This document shows positions 1 to 9,642 of a stretch of DNA of 64,000 nt, one piece after another. Below the pieces are notes generated by a model that was not told where the DNA came from, did not search any database, and saw only the letters and a list, made by a program, of their open reading frames with translations. Position 1 is the first letter of the stretch. Every line of letters starts with the position of its first letter. The stretch comes from Halorubrum sp. Atlit-26R (GTDB taxonomy: Archaea > Halobacteriota > Halobacteria > Halobacteriales > Haloferacaceae): positions 1 to 64,000 of the forward strand of contig NZ_QPLT01000001.1 in assembly GCF_003666015.1 (NCBI RefSeq), in the 5' to 3' direction. The position numbers were made by a program, and so were the translations under genes.

Positions 1-43
1 ACTGGAGTGAGCGATCCTCTGGGAACCACGAGTCGCCGCCTGC
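1..43 (+). rRNA. rrf: 5S ribosomal RNA, 3' end (partial)
   Basis: The first ~43 bases match the 3' third of haloarchaeal 5S rRNA as I remember it (ACTGGAGTG, then CCTCTGGGAA, then the closing helix GCCGCC). The 5' part lies left of the window. The 3' end is placed just after the helix I strand and could be off by 2-3 nt. A terminator-like hairpin and tRNA-Cys follow, the usual order at the distal end of a halobacterial rRNA operon. Confidence 0.85.
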
Positions 44-70
44 CCACTCATACGGGAGTATTCCCACCAA

Positions 71-101
71 GCCCACGGACAGCGCGTCCGTGGGCTTTTT
101 T
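71..101 (+). terminator. Hairpin plus T-tract after 5S rRNA
   Basis: A 10-bp perfect stem (GCCCACGGAC / GTCCGTGGGC) with a 5-nt loop is followed directly by six T residues. This looks like an intrinsic-type terminator for the rRNA operon, or a processing hairpin between 5S and tRNA-Cys. Archaeal termination relies mostly on the T-tract, so the hairpin may serve RNA maturation as well. Confidence 0.7.
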
Positions 102-174
102 CATATCCAGCGACCCACCGCGCTCGCATCCGACCGCTAAACTTAAACGCTCGACAGCGGTACCTTCGCTTGGC

Positions 175-250
175 GCCAAGGTGGCAGAGTCTGGTCAGAC
201 GCAGCGGCCTGCAGAGCCGCCCAACGCCGGTTCAAATCCGGCCCTTGGCT
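175..250 (+). tRNA. tRNA-Cys (GCA)
   Basis: Cloverleaf with acceptor stem GCCAAGG/CCTTGGC, anticodon stem GCGGC/GCCGC, loop CTGCAGA with anticodon GCA, T arm containing GGTTCAAATCC, and discriminator T at 250. No intron and no encoded CCA. A TATA-like CTTAAAC at 142-148 lies about 30 bp upstream, so the tRNA probably has its own promoter in addition to any read-through from the rRNA operon past the hairpin at 71-101. tRNA-Cys next to 5S rRNA is standard in Halobacteria. Confidence 0.95.
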
Positions 251-339
251 TTCGATTTTTTCGAGACGGACCGGCCGTTCGGTCCCACGAACTGACCCGC
301 TTAGTAACCGTTAAACACCGGGTGACCCATGCGTGAACT

Positions 340-1179
340 ATGCAACGACGCGCTGTGGCCGTGTTTGTCGCGCTGTTCCTCGCCGTTGCGGGCGTGGCGG
401 GTGCGCTGACCGCGACGGCCGAGAGTCCGGAGATAGCGCTCGAAAATCCGGAAATTGACGCCTCGCAAGACGACTCGGTCGAGGTCGGCGGCGAGACGTA
501 CGTCGTGGCCGACATCTCTGAAAACGAGAATGACGCGGGACAGATGGTCATCTCGGGCACGCTCGAACGCGAGTTCACGGCGGAGACCTCCGAAACATGG
601 GCGAACGAGTCGACCGTCTCGGTCGACGACCGCGAGTGGCGCGTGGAGATCCCCGGGGAGAACGCGACCGAGTTCACGCTTGTTGAGGTACTCGACCGAC
701 AGGCGATCCTCGAGGCCGACGACGCGGCCGAAAACGAGACGGTTACCCTCGAGGACGGCGAGTACGTCGCGGTGACCGACGAGAACGGCGACCGGACGCT
801 GGTGCCCGTCGACGAGTACTTCCCCGCGCCCGAAGAGCGGTCGTACGCGACGGGCGAGACGCTCGAGTACGACGGGCAGACGGTCACAATCGACGACGTG
901 ACGGCCGACGGGGCCGTCCTCGTGTGGGAGACCACCGAGACGGAGACGGTCGAACTCGCTCAGGAGTCGACGGTGACGATCGGCGACACGGAGTACGTCG
1001 CGCACTTCCCCGACGCGTCGACGCTTCGGATGTCGACCGACGTCGAGGCGTACGAGGCGCAGGTCACCGAGATAGAACGGTTCAACCAGTACAACAGCGG
1101 TCTCTCGCGCGTCCTCGTCCTCTCGATCCTGTCGTCGATCATGCTCGCCGGGATGGCGTTCATCCCGTCGCGGTACTGA
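340..1179 (+). CDS. Exported, C-terminally membrane-anchored protein of unknown function
   Basis: 279 aa. Residues 1-23 form a Sec-type signal peptide (MQRRAVAV, hydrophobic core, then ALTATA). The long middle part is acidic and beta-rich with repeated short segments of the form ETYVV, REWRVE and TEYVA, suggesting stacked beta domains outside the cell. A hydrophobic segment near 255-273 followed by PSRY would anchor it in the membrane with a short cytoplasmic tail. A TTAAAC box at 311-316 is ~27 bp upstream of the ATG, consistent with a leaderless mRNA. I do not recognise the family; the topology suggests a surface protein. Confidence 0.8.
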   Translation: MQRRAVAVFVALFLAVAGVAGALTATAESPEIALENPEIDASQDDSVEVGGETYVVADISENENDAGQMVISGTLEREFTAETSETWANESTVSVDDREWRVEIPGENATEFTLVEVLDRQAILEADDAAENETVTLEDGEYVAVTDENGDRTLVPVDEYFPAPEERSYATGETLEYDGQTVTIDDVTADGAVLVWETTETETVELAQESTVTIGDTEYVAHFPDASTLRMSTDVEAYEAQVTEIERFNQYNSGLSRVLVLSILSSIMLAGMAFIPSRY

Positions 1180-1253
1180 CCGCAGCCCGGCGTTTTCGTT
1201 GTTCCGCTCCGTTCAACCGACAGTCACTACCTGTCGGAACCGCTACCGAGACC

Positions 1254-1460
1254 ATGAGTTCGGCAACGGAGAAGGTGCGACAGCTCGCACCCCACTGGGC
1301 GGTGATGTTCGTCGCCATGTTCGTCGCGCTGGCCGTTGTGGAGCGCGTCGTCGGCGGACTCGGGCTCGCGGCGTCGCTGCTGATCGTCTTGGCTATCGCC
1401 GTCGCGTATCCTGTCGTCGTTCGGGCGCTCGGCGTCGCCCCGCCCGTCTGGCAGCGGTGA
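1254..1460 (+). CDS. Small two-helix membrane protein
   Basis: 68 aa. After a short polar N-terminus (MSSATEKVRQLAPHW) two hydrophobic segments cover about residues 16-34 and 36-58, ending in a short basic tail (WQR). The ATG at 1254 is chosen because the reading frame upstream belongs to antisense-like low-quality sequence overlapping the preceding gene. Similar tiny double-TM proteins are common in haloarchaea; no function can be assigned. It lies 74 bp after the membrane-anchored protein on the same strand and may be co-transcribed with it. Confidence 0.7.
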   Translation: MSSATEKVRQLAPHWAVMFVAMFVALAVVERVVGGLGLAASLLIVLAIAVAYPVVVRALGVAPPVWQR

Positions 1461-1584
1461 CGGCGCTCCCGAGGGGAGTCCGACGGCTACCTCCTCGGAG
1501 GAAGTCGGTCAGATAACACCGGTGTCAGCCGGTCACCGTCCCGTCCCTCTCGCTTTTATACGCCTCGGTCGCCTTTCGATCGAT

Positions 1585-2199
1585 ATGAGCGACGAGAAGC
1601 CGGCTCCGGTCACGTCGGAACTCCCTGACGCACCGTTCCACACCAGCGGCACCGATCACATCACGGTCTGGGGCAGCAACGAGGAGGACACGCTCGCCTT
1701 CTACCGCGACCTGCTCGGGATGCCGCTCGTGTTGCGCCAGCCGAACCTCGACGACCCCTCGCAGACGCACCTCTTCTTCGACACCGGCGACGGCCGGATC
1801 CTCACGGTGTTCGTGAGCGACGAGCGGTCGTCCGCGCGCGGCCAGCGCGTCAACACGGGCGCCGTCCACCACCTGTGTTTCAGCGTCGAGCCCGACGAGT
1901 ACGAGGATATCATGGCGGCGCTCGAGGAGGCGGGGAAGGGGTACAACGTGTTCGACCGCGGCATCTTCCACTCGATTTACACCCAGGACAACAACGGGCT
2001 CGTCATCGAGCTGTCGGCCGACAAGTACGAGATTCCCGACGACCGGAAGGGCGAGGTGTTCGCGACCGCGCAGCGCCTCCGCGAGGAGGACGGCGCCGAC
2101 TTCGCGCAGGACCGCCACATGGAGGGCGCCCTCGAGGAGCTCGGCCTCCCGGTGAACAAACACGACCTGCCCGACGCCGACGCCGGCGTGGGGGTCTGA
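1585..2199 (+). CDS. VOC family protein (glyoxalase/dioxygenase fold)
   Basis: 204 aa with the vicinal-oxygen-chelate pattern: a first half beginning GTDHITVWG then YRDLLGMPLVLRQP, and a second half with AVHHLCFSV and a terminal GLVIELSAD. The His of TDHI, the His of HHLCF and the Glu of VIELS are the likely metal ligands. Family members are glyoxalases, extradiol dioxygenases or resistance proteins, so the substrate is open. A TTTTATA box at 1554-1560 sits 28 bp before the ATG (leaderless). It is followed after 1 bp by an esterase gene; this VOC-esterase pairing suggests a catabolic or detoxification operon. Confidence 0.85.
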   Translation: MSDEKPAPVTSELPDAPFHTSGTDHITVWGSNEEDTLAFYRDLLGMPLVLRQPNLDDPSQTHLFFDTGDGRILTVFVSDERSSARGQRVNTGAVHHLCFSVEPDEYEDIMAALEEAGKGYNVFDRGIFHSIYTQDNNGLVIELSADKYEIPDDRKGEVFATAQRLREEDGADFAQDRHMEGALEELGLPVNKHDLPDADAGVGV

Positions 2200-2200
2200 G

Positions 2201-2923
2201 ATGACCGGCAGCGCTCCGGACCCGCACGGCGACGAGCCGCTGGTCACGGCGGGGACGCCCGTCGCGGACGCCGACGCGGCGCTCGTGCTCGTTCACGGCC
2301 GCGGCGCGACCGCCCGCAGCGTCGTCGACTTAGGCGAGCAGTTAGCCGGCGACCGCGACGTCGCGATTATCGCACCCGCGGCCGCGGGCAACACCTGGTA
2401 TCCGAACTCCTTCCTCGCGCCGATTGCGGACAACGAGCCCGGTCGGACCTCGGGGCTCCGGGCGGTCGGAGCGGCGGTCGACCGCGCGGTCGACGCCGGG
2501 GTCGCTCGCGATCGCGTCCTCGTCGGCGGCTTCTCGCAGGGCGCCTGCCTCGCGAGCGAGTTCGTCGCCCGCAACCCGACCCGCTACGGCGGGCTCGCCG
2601 TCTTCAGCGGCGGGCTGATCGGCGAGGCGGTCGCCGTCGACGACTACCTCCCGGACGCGGCTGGCGATGTCGAGGGCGGAGCGGAGGGGGATGCCGAGGG
2701 CGGAGTGGACGTCGACGCCGAGGAGCCGCTCGCCGGGACTCCCGCGTTCGTCGGCTGTAGCGACGTCGACCCCCATATTCCCGAGGAGCGCGTCCACGAG
2801 ACGACCGCGGTGTTGGAGGCGCTCGGTGCCGACGTCGACGAGCGGATCTACGAGGGGATGGACCACGGGATCAACGACGACGAGGTCGCGGCCGTGTCGG
2901 AACTGGTCGCGTCGCTGGCGTAG
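2201..2923 (+). CDS. Alpha/beta hydrolase (carboxylesterase/phospholipase type)
   Basis: 240 aa. LVLVHGRGA (residues ~28-36) is the oxyanion-hole region, GFSQG with Ser112 is the nucleophile elbow, a conserved Asp follows in GCSDVDPHIPEERV, and the catalytic His is in MDHGIN near the C-terminus. This layout matches the YpfH/phospholipase-carboxylesterase group. An acidic Gly-rich insert (DVEGGAEGDAEGG region, about 150-172) precedes the Asp motif and is typical of halophilic surface expansion. It starts 1 bp after the VOC gene stop and is surely in the same operon. The substrate is unknown. Confidence 0.85.
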   Translation: MTGSAPDPHGDEPLVTAGTPVADADAALVLVHGRGATARSVVDLGEQLAGDRDVAIIAPAAAGNTWYPNSFLAPIADNEPGRTSGLRAVGAAVDRAVDAGVARDRVLVGGFSQGACLASEFVARNPTRYGGLAVFSGGLIGEAVAVDDYLPDAAGDVEGGAEGDAEGGVDVDAEEPLAGTPAFVGCSDVDPHIPEERVHETTAVLEALGADVDERIYEGMDHGINDDEVAAVSELVASLA

Positions 2924-2955
2924 CCGTTCGCCGGGTCCCGTCCGTCGACGGCCCG

Positions 2956-3669
2956 TCACGACACCGCCGCGACCGACAGGCCCAGCGTCGCTACCGCCGC
3001 GGCGAACAGCACGCCCCCCAGCGCGGCCGAAGCGGCCGTGAGTCCCCCAGTCAATGCCGCGAGCGACGCCGGAGCGCCGACCGCGAGGACGAAGAGGACG
3101 ACCGACGCGCTCCCCGTCGCCATCGGACCGACGCGCCGAACGCGCCGCCGCAGGTCGGCGGCGATCTCCGGCTCCGCGACCCGTTCGCCTTCTTCGGTCC
3201 GGGCGTCGATCGTCCGAGCGCCCCCCGAGTCCCGCACCGTTCTCGGACCGCGGCGTCCGCTCCCTCGCCGCCCGGTCACGATCCGCCAGCGGCCGTTCTC
3301 GCTGCGCGCGCGGGCGAACTCCCCGGCGACGAGGTCGGCGGCGGCCGGGGAATAGCCGAGCCCGCGGATCAACGCGAGAAAGTCGCTCTCCTCGTAGCGC
3401 CCCGCGGTCGGCCAGCGGTAACGGTCGCGTCGCCGCTCACCGGTCGGGAGGGCGTACGCGACGCGGACGACGTCGCCGTCGCGCTCCCACCCGAGTAACT
3501 GGACCCGGACGGTGCCGTCCTCGGCGGCGTGCCGGTCCAGCAGGTACAGCTCGGTCGCGTCGTCGAGGGCCGCCGGATCCCGCGCCGCGAAGGCGAGCGA
3601 CGGCTCCTCGGAGCCCGGTCCCGACGGCTCGTCCCCGCGCCCGTCGGCCGCCGCCTCGGGAGCGTCCAT
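2956..3669 (-). CDS. Conserved haloarchaeal protein with C-terminal membrane hairpin
   Basis: 237 aa. The N-terminal ~45 residues are acidic and disordered; residues ~45-130 form a compact domain (YLLDRHAAEDGTVRVQLLGWERDGD) with a segment RYEESDFLALIRGLGYSPAAADLVAGEFARARSE that looks helical; the C-terminal ~65 residues contain two hydrophobic segments. I believe this belongs to a haloarchaea-specific DUF but cannot name it with certainty. The ATG at 3669 is preferred over upstream starts because a TATA-like ACTTATACT lies on the minus strand at 3691-3700, 27 bp upstream. It is convergent with the esterase gene. Confidence 0.75.
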   Translation of the reverse strand: MDAPEAAADGRGDEPSGPGSEEPSLAFAARDPAALDDATELYLLDRHAAEDGTVRVQLLGWERDGDVVRVAYALPTGERRRDRYRWPTAGRYEESDFLALIRGLGYSPAAADLVAGEFARARSENGRWRIVTGRRGSGRRGPRTVRDSGGARTIDARTEEGERVAEPEIAADLRRRVRRVGPMATGSASVVLFVLAVGAPASLAALTGGLTAASAALGGVLFAAAVATLGLSVAAVS

Positions 3670-3751
3670 GGGTATCGTTATCGCTCGGCGAGTATAAGTG
3701 TCGGTCCGGGCGGCCCGCGGCGCCGGGATGCCGGTCGGCGGCGCCCCCGTC

Positions 3752-5836
3752 TCACGCCAGCCAGTCGTCGGGCTTGGTGTCGTAGTCGACCCCGTCGGCG
3801 GCGATGCGCGCTTCCGTCTCGGCATCGAGGTCGTGTTCGGTCACCTCACCGCCGTCGTACTGGAAGCGCACGCCGACCTCGGTGCCCTCGGGCTCCTCGC
3901 CGCGCCGCTTGGCCCGCCGGACCTCCCCGTCGTCGTACTCGACGCGGATCGTCGCGAGGTTCACCGGCCGCCCCCACAGCTCGAAGACCCGCTTCAGCGT
4001 CTCCCGGGCGCTCTCCTCGTCGAGCGCGACGCCGTTGTACCGGTGGCCTAAGAGGAGCTCGCCGCGGTTCCGGAAATTGCCGTCTAACACGACGACCGTC
4101 GGCTTCCCGAAGTTCGTGAACCGGAGGAGCAGCTTCTTGCGCACGTCGTCGGCGTCGACGCTGGCGACGCGGTGTTCCCCGGCTGCTCGGCTGTACTCGT
4201 AGGTGAAGTAGTTCCCCTCGCGGACGAACTCGTCGGTGAGGTACGCGTCGATGAACGTCACGTCGTTGTGGCTCTCGCGGACCTCGAACATGCGCTCCCA
4301 GCCGGCCGCGCGGTCGACGTCGTCGACCGCCGCCGCGACCGTCTCGTACCGGTCCACGTCGAACAGGTACCGCGCCTGTTCTTCGAGCGCCTCGCGGGAG
4401 ACGTTCCGGAGCGCGCCGCGGTGTTCCGGCCGCGAGAGGACGTAGTGGCGCTCGGCGAGCCCATCGCGCGTGAGCAGCTTCCACGGGTAGCGCTCGACGT
4501 CCATCTCGTCGCCGTCGCCGCCCGTCTCGCCCTCACCGGGACCGCCGCCGGAGCCGTCCCGGACGGACAGCGCCCGGTCGACCGCCTCGGCGTCGACGCG
4601 CGGGTCGCCCGCAGCCGCGAGGTCGGCGAGCTCGTCCAGCGTCGCCGGGCCGGCGCCCGCGATCGCCGGGTGGGGTTCGAGCAGGTCGGCGACCTCGTCG
4701 AGGTCGACCCGCGAGTGGAAGTTCTCGGGGGTCACCCCCTCGACGCGGAGCAGCTTGTCGATCACCTCTCGGCGGGCCGCCCGCAGCTCCACGTGCGTCC
4801 ACAGCTCGAAGCCGAGCTTGTACGGGTTGAGTCCGGGCGAGCCGAGTACCCGGGACATGTGGTCGGCGTACGTCAGGAACTCGTCGGGGCCGGCGAACCC
4901 CTCGCCGCCCATCATCACCGACTCCCAGTACGTCGCCCACCCCTCGTTCATCACCTTCGTCTGCTTCTGCCCGGCGAAGTAGTACGCCTCCTCGCGGACC
5001 GCGTCGATGACGGTCGTCTCCCACGGCTCGCGGTCGACCGCCTTCCCGCTGTCGGGGTCGTACCGCTTCCCGTGGTCGCGCAGGAACGCGAGCACGTCCG
5101 GGCGCGGCTCCTCGGGCTCGATCCCCTCGCCCCGCGCTTCGAGCCACTCGTCGTCGAACACGTCGCGACGCACCTCCTCGGAGAGGTCGAGGTCGTCGAT
5201 CCGCGCTTCGATCGCCGCGAGCGGGTCGTCGTCCCCGTCGCTCACGTCGGCCGCGACGCCCGGCTCCTCGACCGACCGGGCGGCGTCGACCGGGCTGTGC
5301 TGGTCGATCGTGTCCTCCAGCGCGCTCACGGCGTCGACCAGCCGCTCGACCTCGTCGCGGTCGACGTCGGGGCGGTCGGCGATCGCCGCGATCCGGTCGG
5401 CGTTGCGCTCTAACCGCGCCGCCGCGTTCGGCCCGTCCTCGCCGCGGTCGGCGTACAGCCCGAACCACTCGTTGTTCGCGAAGAAGTCGGCGTGCGCCTC
5501 AACGTGGGTGATGACGGCCTTCTGGTCGGCCGCCGAGTTCGACTCCTGGAGGAACGCGTGGGCCGGGTCGTCGTTGTTGACGATCTCGAACGCCTTCCCG
5601 AGCCCGTGGCGGTCCTTCTTTTTCTGTCGCTCGTAGTTCATCCCCCACCGCCAGTGCGGGTACCGCCGCTGGAAGCCGCCGTAGGCGATCAGCTCGTTCA
5701 TCTGGTCGTGGTCGACCACCCAGTACCGCACCGGATACGGCGCTAACCCGAGCCGCTCCGCCAGCTCGCGGGCCTCACGGGCCGGCTCGTCGAGGGCGTC
5801 CGCCTCGCGTTTCGCCTCGACGCGGTCGTCCCTCAT
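3752..5836 (-). CDS. spoVR: SpoVR family protein
   Basis: 694 aa. The opening region ([35 protein letters not shown]) and the [23 protein letters not shown]-like and NEGWATYWE motifs are diagnostic of SpoVR/YcgB proteins. Bacterial members run about 470-520 aa; this one is longer through acidic inserts at roughly 150-270 and 440-470. The biochemical function is unsettled, but the family travels with PrkA kinase and the DUF444 protein YeaH in bacteria and haloarchaea. Its ATG overlaps the stop of the yeaH homologue by 4 bp (ATGA), so translation is coupled. It is the last gene of the operon. Confidence 0.93.
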   Translation of the reverse strand: MRDDRVEAKREADALDEPAREARELAERLGLAPYPVRYWVVDHDQMNELIAYGGFQRRYPHWRWGMNYERQKKKDRHGLGKAFEIVNNDDPAHAFLQESNSAADQKAVITHVEAHADFFANNEWFGLYADRGEDGPNAAARLERNADRIAAIADRPDVDRDEVERLVDAVSALEDTIDQHSPVDAARSVEEPGVAADVSDGDDDPLAAIEARIDDLDLSEEVRRDVFDDEWLEARGEGIEPEEPRPDVLAFLRDHGKRYDPDSGKAVDREPWETTVIDAVREEAYYFAGQKQTKVMNEGWATYWESVMMGGEGFAGPDEFLTYADHMSRVLGSPGLNPYKLGFELWTHVELRAARREVIDKLLRVEGVTPENFHSRVDLDEVADLLEPHPAIAGAGPATLDELADLAAAGDPRVDAEAVDRALSVRDGSGGGPGEGETGGDGDEMDVERYPWKLLTRDGLAERHYVLSRPEHRGALRNVSREALEEQARYLFDVDRYETVAAAVDDVDRAAGWERMFEVRESHNDVTFIDAYLTDEFVREGNYFTYEYSRAAGEHRVASVDADDVRKKLLLRFTNFGKPTVVVLDGNFRNRGELLLGHRYNGVALDEESARETLKRVFELWGRPVNLATIRVEYDDGEVRRAKRRGEEPEGTEVGVRFQYDGGEVTEHDLDAETEARIAADGVDYDTKPDDWLA

Positions 5837-7221
5837 CGGCGATCACCCCCGTCGGTCCGCCCGCGGGCGGCGGACTCGCCGCGGCCCGCGCCGCCGTCGC
5901 CCGACGACTCCGTGCTGAGGATCTCGTAGATGGCCTCCGTCACGTCGTCCGGCTCCGAGACGCGCGCGACCGCCACGTCGTCGGCGTCGCCGAACGCCGC
6001 CTCGACCTCGTCGGCGTGGCGGGCGTTCGCCGCGCCGTCGCCGGGCTGGGTCTCCACGTACGCGTGGAGGTTGGCGTCGATCGACTCCATCAGCGGGATC
6101 ACGCGCTCGGTGGTGTCGCTGCCGGCGTTCTCGGAGTCGCCCGCGGCGAACACGTACCGGTTCCACTCGCTGTACGGGTACTCCTCGAGGATCTCCTCGA
6201 CGAGGTCGTACGCGCTGGAGATCCGGGTGCCGCCGCCGGACTGGATTCCGAAGAACTCCTCGCGGTCGACCTCCCACGCCTCCGCGTCGTGGACGACGTA
6301 CCGGAACTCGGCGGCGTCGTACTTCCCGGTCAGGTACCAGTCCATCGGGGTGAACACCCGCTCGACCAGCTCGCGCTTCGTCTCCCGCATCGAGCCGGAG
6401 GCGTCGCGCACGTTGATCACGACGACGTTGCGCTCGCGCTTCTCTATCACCTCCGGGTGGCGGAACCGCTCGTCCTCTCGGCGGAACGGGACGCTGTCGA
6501 GCCCCTCCCGGCGGATCCGGTGCGTGACGGGCTCGCGGTCGACCTCGTCGTCGAGCGCGTCGAAGCTCTCCCAGCGGTCGAGCGCCGAGACCGGCTCGCC
6601 GCGCTCGTCCGCGAGGGTCGCTGCGGCGTCGGCGATCCACGCCCGGGAGACGGGGATCCCCTGCCCGCGCGCCCACGCGAAGACGTCGTCGACATCGGCG
6701 CCGGCGACGAACAGTCCCTCCCGGACGTACGCCCCGTCGAAGTCGGTCGCGAGGTGCCGCTTCAGCCCGCGCTTGAAGAACTCGTCGACGTCGAGGGTGC
6801 CGCGCGGTCCCGCCCGGGCGGTGTCGGTGAAGTCGCCCTCCACCTCCTCGACCACCCGCTTCCCCTTCGGTTCGAGGTCCAGCCCGAGCGCCTCGTCGAG
6901 CTCGCGCGCGAACTCCTCGGGGTCCATCTCGTAGTACTCGTGGTCGCCGCCCTCCTCGCCCGGGTCGCCGTCCTCGTCGCCGTCGCCGGGCTCGGGGTCG
7001 ACCGGCTGGCCGGGCTGCGGCTGCCCGTCGCCGCCCTGTCCGACTCCGCCGGCCGAACGCTGATCGTACTCGAAGGCGGGGAGGTCGATCACCTTGATCG
7101 GGATCCGGACCCGGTCGGCGCCGGAGCCGCCGAGGTCGCCGTGACTGATGAACTCGGCGAGGTCCGCCCGGCGCGTCTCGCCGACCTCGCGGAACCGCTC
7201 GCGGTCCTCGGTCAGTCCCAC
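5833..7221 (-). CDS. DUF444/YeaH family VWA-domain protein
   Basis: 462 aa. The N-terminal half has the [17 protein letters not shown] start, a Gly/Asp/Gln-rich low-complexity stretch (about 60-95) and the region [27 protein letters not shown] seen in YeaH/YhbH proteins. The C-terminal half is a von Willebrand A-like domain with the metal-site motif [15 protein letters not shown] (DxSxS). YeaH forms a conserved cluster with PrkA and SpoVR, and is a likely scaffold or substrate of the kinase. It overlaps the preceding prkA2 stop by 10 bp and the spoVR start by 4 bp. Confidence 0.92.
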   Translation of the reverse strand: MGLTEDRERFREVGETRRADLAEFISHGDLGGSGADRVRIPIKVIDLPAFEYDQRSAGGVGQGGDGQPQPGQPVDPEPGDGDEDGDPGEEGGDHEYYEMDPEEFARELDEALGLDLEPKGKRVVEEVEGDFTDTARAGPRGTLDVDEFFKRGLKRHLATDFDGAYVREGLFVAGADVDDVFAWARGQGIPVSRAWIADAAATLADERGEPVSALDRWESFDALDDEVDREPVTHRIRREGLDSVPFRREDERFRHPEVIEKRERNVVVINVRDASGSMRETKRELVERVFTPMDWYLTGKYDAAEFRYVVHDAEAWEVDREEFFGIQSGGGTRISSAYDLVEEILEEYPYSEWNRYVFAAGDSENAGSDTTERVIPLMESIDANLHAYVETQPGDGAANARHADEVEAAFGDADDVAVARVSEPDDVTEAIYEILSTESSGDGGAGRGESAARGRTDGGDRR

Positions 7222-9641
7222 GGGCTCTCACCCCCGTTTCGACCGCCGTCGGCGTCCGGGTCGTCGCCCGCCGCCCCGTCGACGTCGGGCCACTCCTCGC
7301 GGACGTCCTCCATCACGGCCCGGCTCGCCAACTCCGCGGACGCCGGACTGTACCCGCGCTCGCGGAGTCGCGCTATCGTCTCGCGTTTCACGCGGTCCGT
7401 CTCGGTGTCGGCGGGCGGGTCGGGCCACGCGGCGGGGTCGAGGTCGGGGAACCGGCGCTTCACGTCGGCGAGGTCGTTCGCGTCGATCACCGCCTTCAGC
7501 TCCGGCACCTCCCCGAGGTCGACCTCGTCGACGCTGAACCCCTCGCCGCGGTTGCGCCACGCGTACCGCGTGAGCCCGCGGATCACCCGCTCGCGCCGGA
7601 AGCGCTCGACGGCGCGCCCGGGGTCGGTCCCGCGGTAGTCGCCCTCGTCGAACCGGCCGAGCGTCTCCGTCTCGAACACCTTCATCGCGAGCGGGTCCGG
7701 CGCCGCGTCCTCGCGCTCGCGCCGCGTCGGGTCGTCCTCGTCCCACGCGTACACGTGCTCGACGTACTCGGCGACGGTCTCCGTCGGGACGGTCTCCTCG
7801 GCGAGCATCGCGTCGACCACGTCCTCGCGCTGCCGCTCGCGGATCCGCGCCGCGACCGGCCCGCGGCGCCCCTCGAACTCCGCGGCCTCGGCCCGCGAGA
7901 AGACGGGGGCGTCGGCGAGCCCGTCGGCCATCGCGTCGAGCACGTCGGTCGGGGTGACGACGCGCTCGACCGGGAGGTCCGGATGGCTCCGGTCGGCGGT
8001 CGTCGCGAGCAGGTCGGCGACCGCGTCGCGGGCGTAGGTGACCGGGATCCCGTTGCGGCCGTCCCCCTCTGCGAGGGCGACGTCGTCGACGGTGACCGCG
8101 TCGTCGCCGCGCCGGACCTCTCCCGTCTCATATAGCTCCGCCGTCTCGATCAGGTCGAGGTCGCCCGGCGAGTCGTCGGGGTCGAGCCGCGTGACGACCG
8201 CGTACAGCGCGGCGGCTCCGACCGCGTGGGGCGCGATCTCGCGTTCGACGGTCGCGCCGTCCGGCTCCCGAACCTCGATCGACAGCGGCGCCGCGCCGGG
8301 GTCGGCGCGCGCGCCCGCCGCGACGTCGCCGCTGTCGCCCCCCGCGGTGGCGCGCGCTCCGACCGCCGCTTCGTCCGCGTCGCCCGCCCCCTCCACCGCC
8401 GTCGCGCCGGCGATCTCTCTGCGCAGGAGCCGCGCCTCTAACCGGCGGTTCGTGAGGTAGCGGAACTCGTGTTTCGAGAGCCGGCGCTTCAGCGCCTTCA
8501 GCGGGTCGGCGTCGCCGCGCTCGGCGTGTCGGTCCAGCTCCGCGTCGAGGTCGGGGTTCGAGATGACGATCAGCTGGGTGTCGAGGTCCATCCCGATCCC
8601 CTTGTCGAGCTTCACGCGGCGCTCGTCGGGGACGTTGAGCAGCCGGCGGAGCAGGTCCGCGTGCTGGCTCGCGTCCTCGACGACCGTGGCGACGCCGTTT
8701 CCCTGCGAGAGCACGCCGTCGTAGCTGAACGCCTGCGGGTTCTTCCGGCCGCGCGAGTCGAGCTCGCGCAGCATGCCGCCCATCCACGAGCCGACGAGCC
8801 GCTCCTTCGCGGTCCCGTCGTCCTCGGCGTGGAGGACACCGATCCCGCGCCCCACGTCGACGACGTAGCTCGTGACGCGGAGGTGGTCGCGGTCGGTGAT
8901 CGCCGAGAAGAGGTCCCGGCGGCCCCGCTCGCGGTACGTCGACTCCAAGTGGTCGTACGCCTCGCGGCTGAACGGGTCGAGCTCCACGTCGGCGGCGATC
9001 GGGTAGGCGTCGCCGTCGACCGCGTCCGCGATCGACTCCCGGACCGCCTCGGGGAACACCGACAGCGGATGCGACTGGACCGGGCTGCGGTACCACTCCC
9101 CGGCGTCGCCGCCGTCGCCGTACGAGAGCGACGCCGCGCCCGCGCCGCCGCCCCCGCCGACGCCGGCCCCGGCGCCCGCGACGTTCCACTCGACGGTGTA
9201 CCGCCTGCCGGCCTCCGTCTTCGAGAACGCCCGGAGCCCGTTGATAAGACACCGCTTGAACTCCGACTTCCCCGTCGCGGTCGGCCCGTCGATCCAGACG
9301 ATGGTCTCGTCGTTCCCCCGCCCGGTCGCGGCCGCGCGGAGGTCGTCGACGAACTCGTTGAGCGCGCGGGTGTTCCCCAACACGGCGTGTTCGCCGTCGT
9401 TCGCCGGGTCGTCGAAGAAGCGGTACCGGTCGAGCGTCTCGCCGCGCTCGCGGACCTCGCGGGTCCCGAACGACTCGACGGCCGCGAGGACGTATCCCGC
9501 GCCGGAGGCGGCCGCGGTCGGGTTCTCCAGCACGCGGTCGACGTAGGCGGCGAGGCTCATCGGCGGGTCGTACGCCCCCCGGAGCGCCTCGTCGGCCGCG
9601 TCGAGGAACCCCTCGCCGTCCGATCGGGTGCGGTCGCTCAT
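7212..9641 (-). CDS. PrkA-type serine protein kinase, divergent second copy
   Basis: 809 aa. An AAA-like P-loop GPTATGKS occupies residues 119-126, preceded by the PrkA-like [20 protein letters not shown] and followed by [23 protein letters not shown]. Later regions contain [17 protein letters not shown] and [39 protein letters not shown], which parallel PrkA. Compared with prkA1 the protein is longer and carries Gly/Ala-rich and acidic inserts (about 155-180 and 405-450). The ATG at 9641 is favoured over a GTG at 9650 because GGTGG lies just upstream; the gap to the prkA1 stop is 1 bp. Bacterial PrkA proteins act in stationary-phase or stress signalling. Confidence 0.9.
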   Translation of the reverse strand: MSDRTRSDGEGFLDAADEALRGAYDPPMSLAAYVDRVLENPTAAASGAGYVLAAVESFGTREVRERGETLDRYRFFDDPANDGEHAVLGNTRALNEFVDDLRAAATGRGNDETIVWIDGPTATGKSEFKRCLINGLRAFSKTEAGRRYTVEWNVAGAGAGVGGGGGAGAASLSYGDGGDAGEWYRSPVQSHPLSVFPEAVRESIADAVDGDAYPIAADVELDPFSREAYDHLESTYRERGRRDLFSAITDRDHLRVTSYVVDVGRGIGVLHAEDDGTAKERLVGSWMGGMLRELDSRGRKNPQAFSYDGVLSQGNGVATVVEDASQHADLLRRLLNVPDERRVKLDKGIGMDLDTQLIVISNPDLDAELDRHAERGDADPLKALKRRLSKHEFRYLTNRRLEARLLRREIAGATAVEGAGDADEAAVGARATAGGDSGDVAAGARADPGAAPLSIEVREPDGATVEREIAPHAVGAAALYAVVTRLDPDDSPGDLDLIETAELYETGEVRRGDDAVTVDDVALAEGDGRNGIPVTYARDAVADLLATTADRSHPDLPVERVVTPTDVLDAMADGLADAPVFSRAEAAEFEGRRGPVAARIRERQREDVVDAMLAEETVPTETVAEYVEHVYAWDEDDPTRREREDAAPDPLAMKVFETETLGRFDEGDYRGTDPGRAVERFRRERVIRGLTRYAWRNRGEGFSVDEVDLGEVPELKAVIDANDLADVKRRFPDLDPAAWPDPPADTETDRVKRETIARLRERGYSPASAELASRAVMEDVREEWPDVDGAAGDDPDADGGRNGGESPWD

Positions 9642-9642
9642 C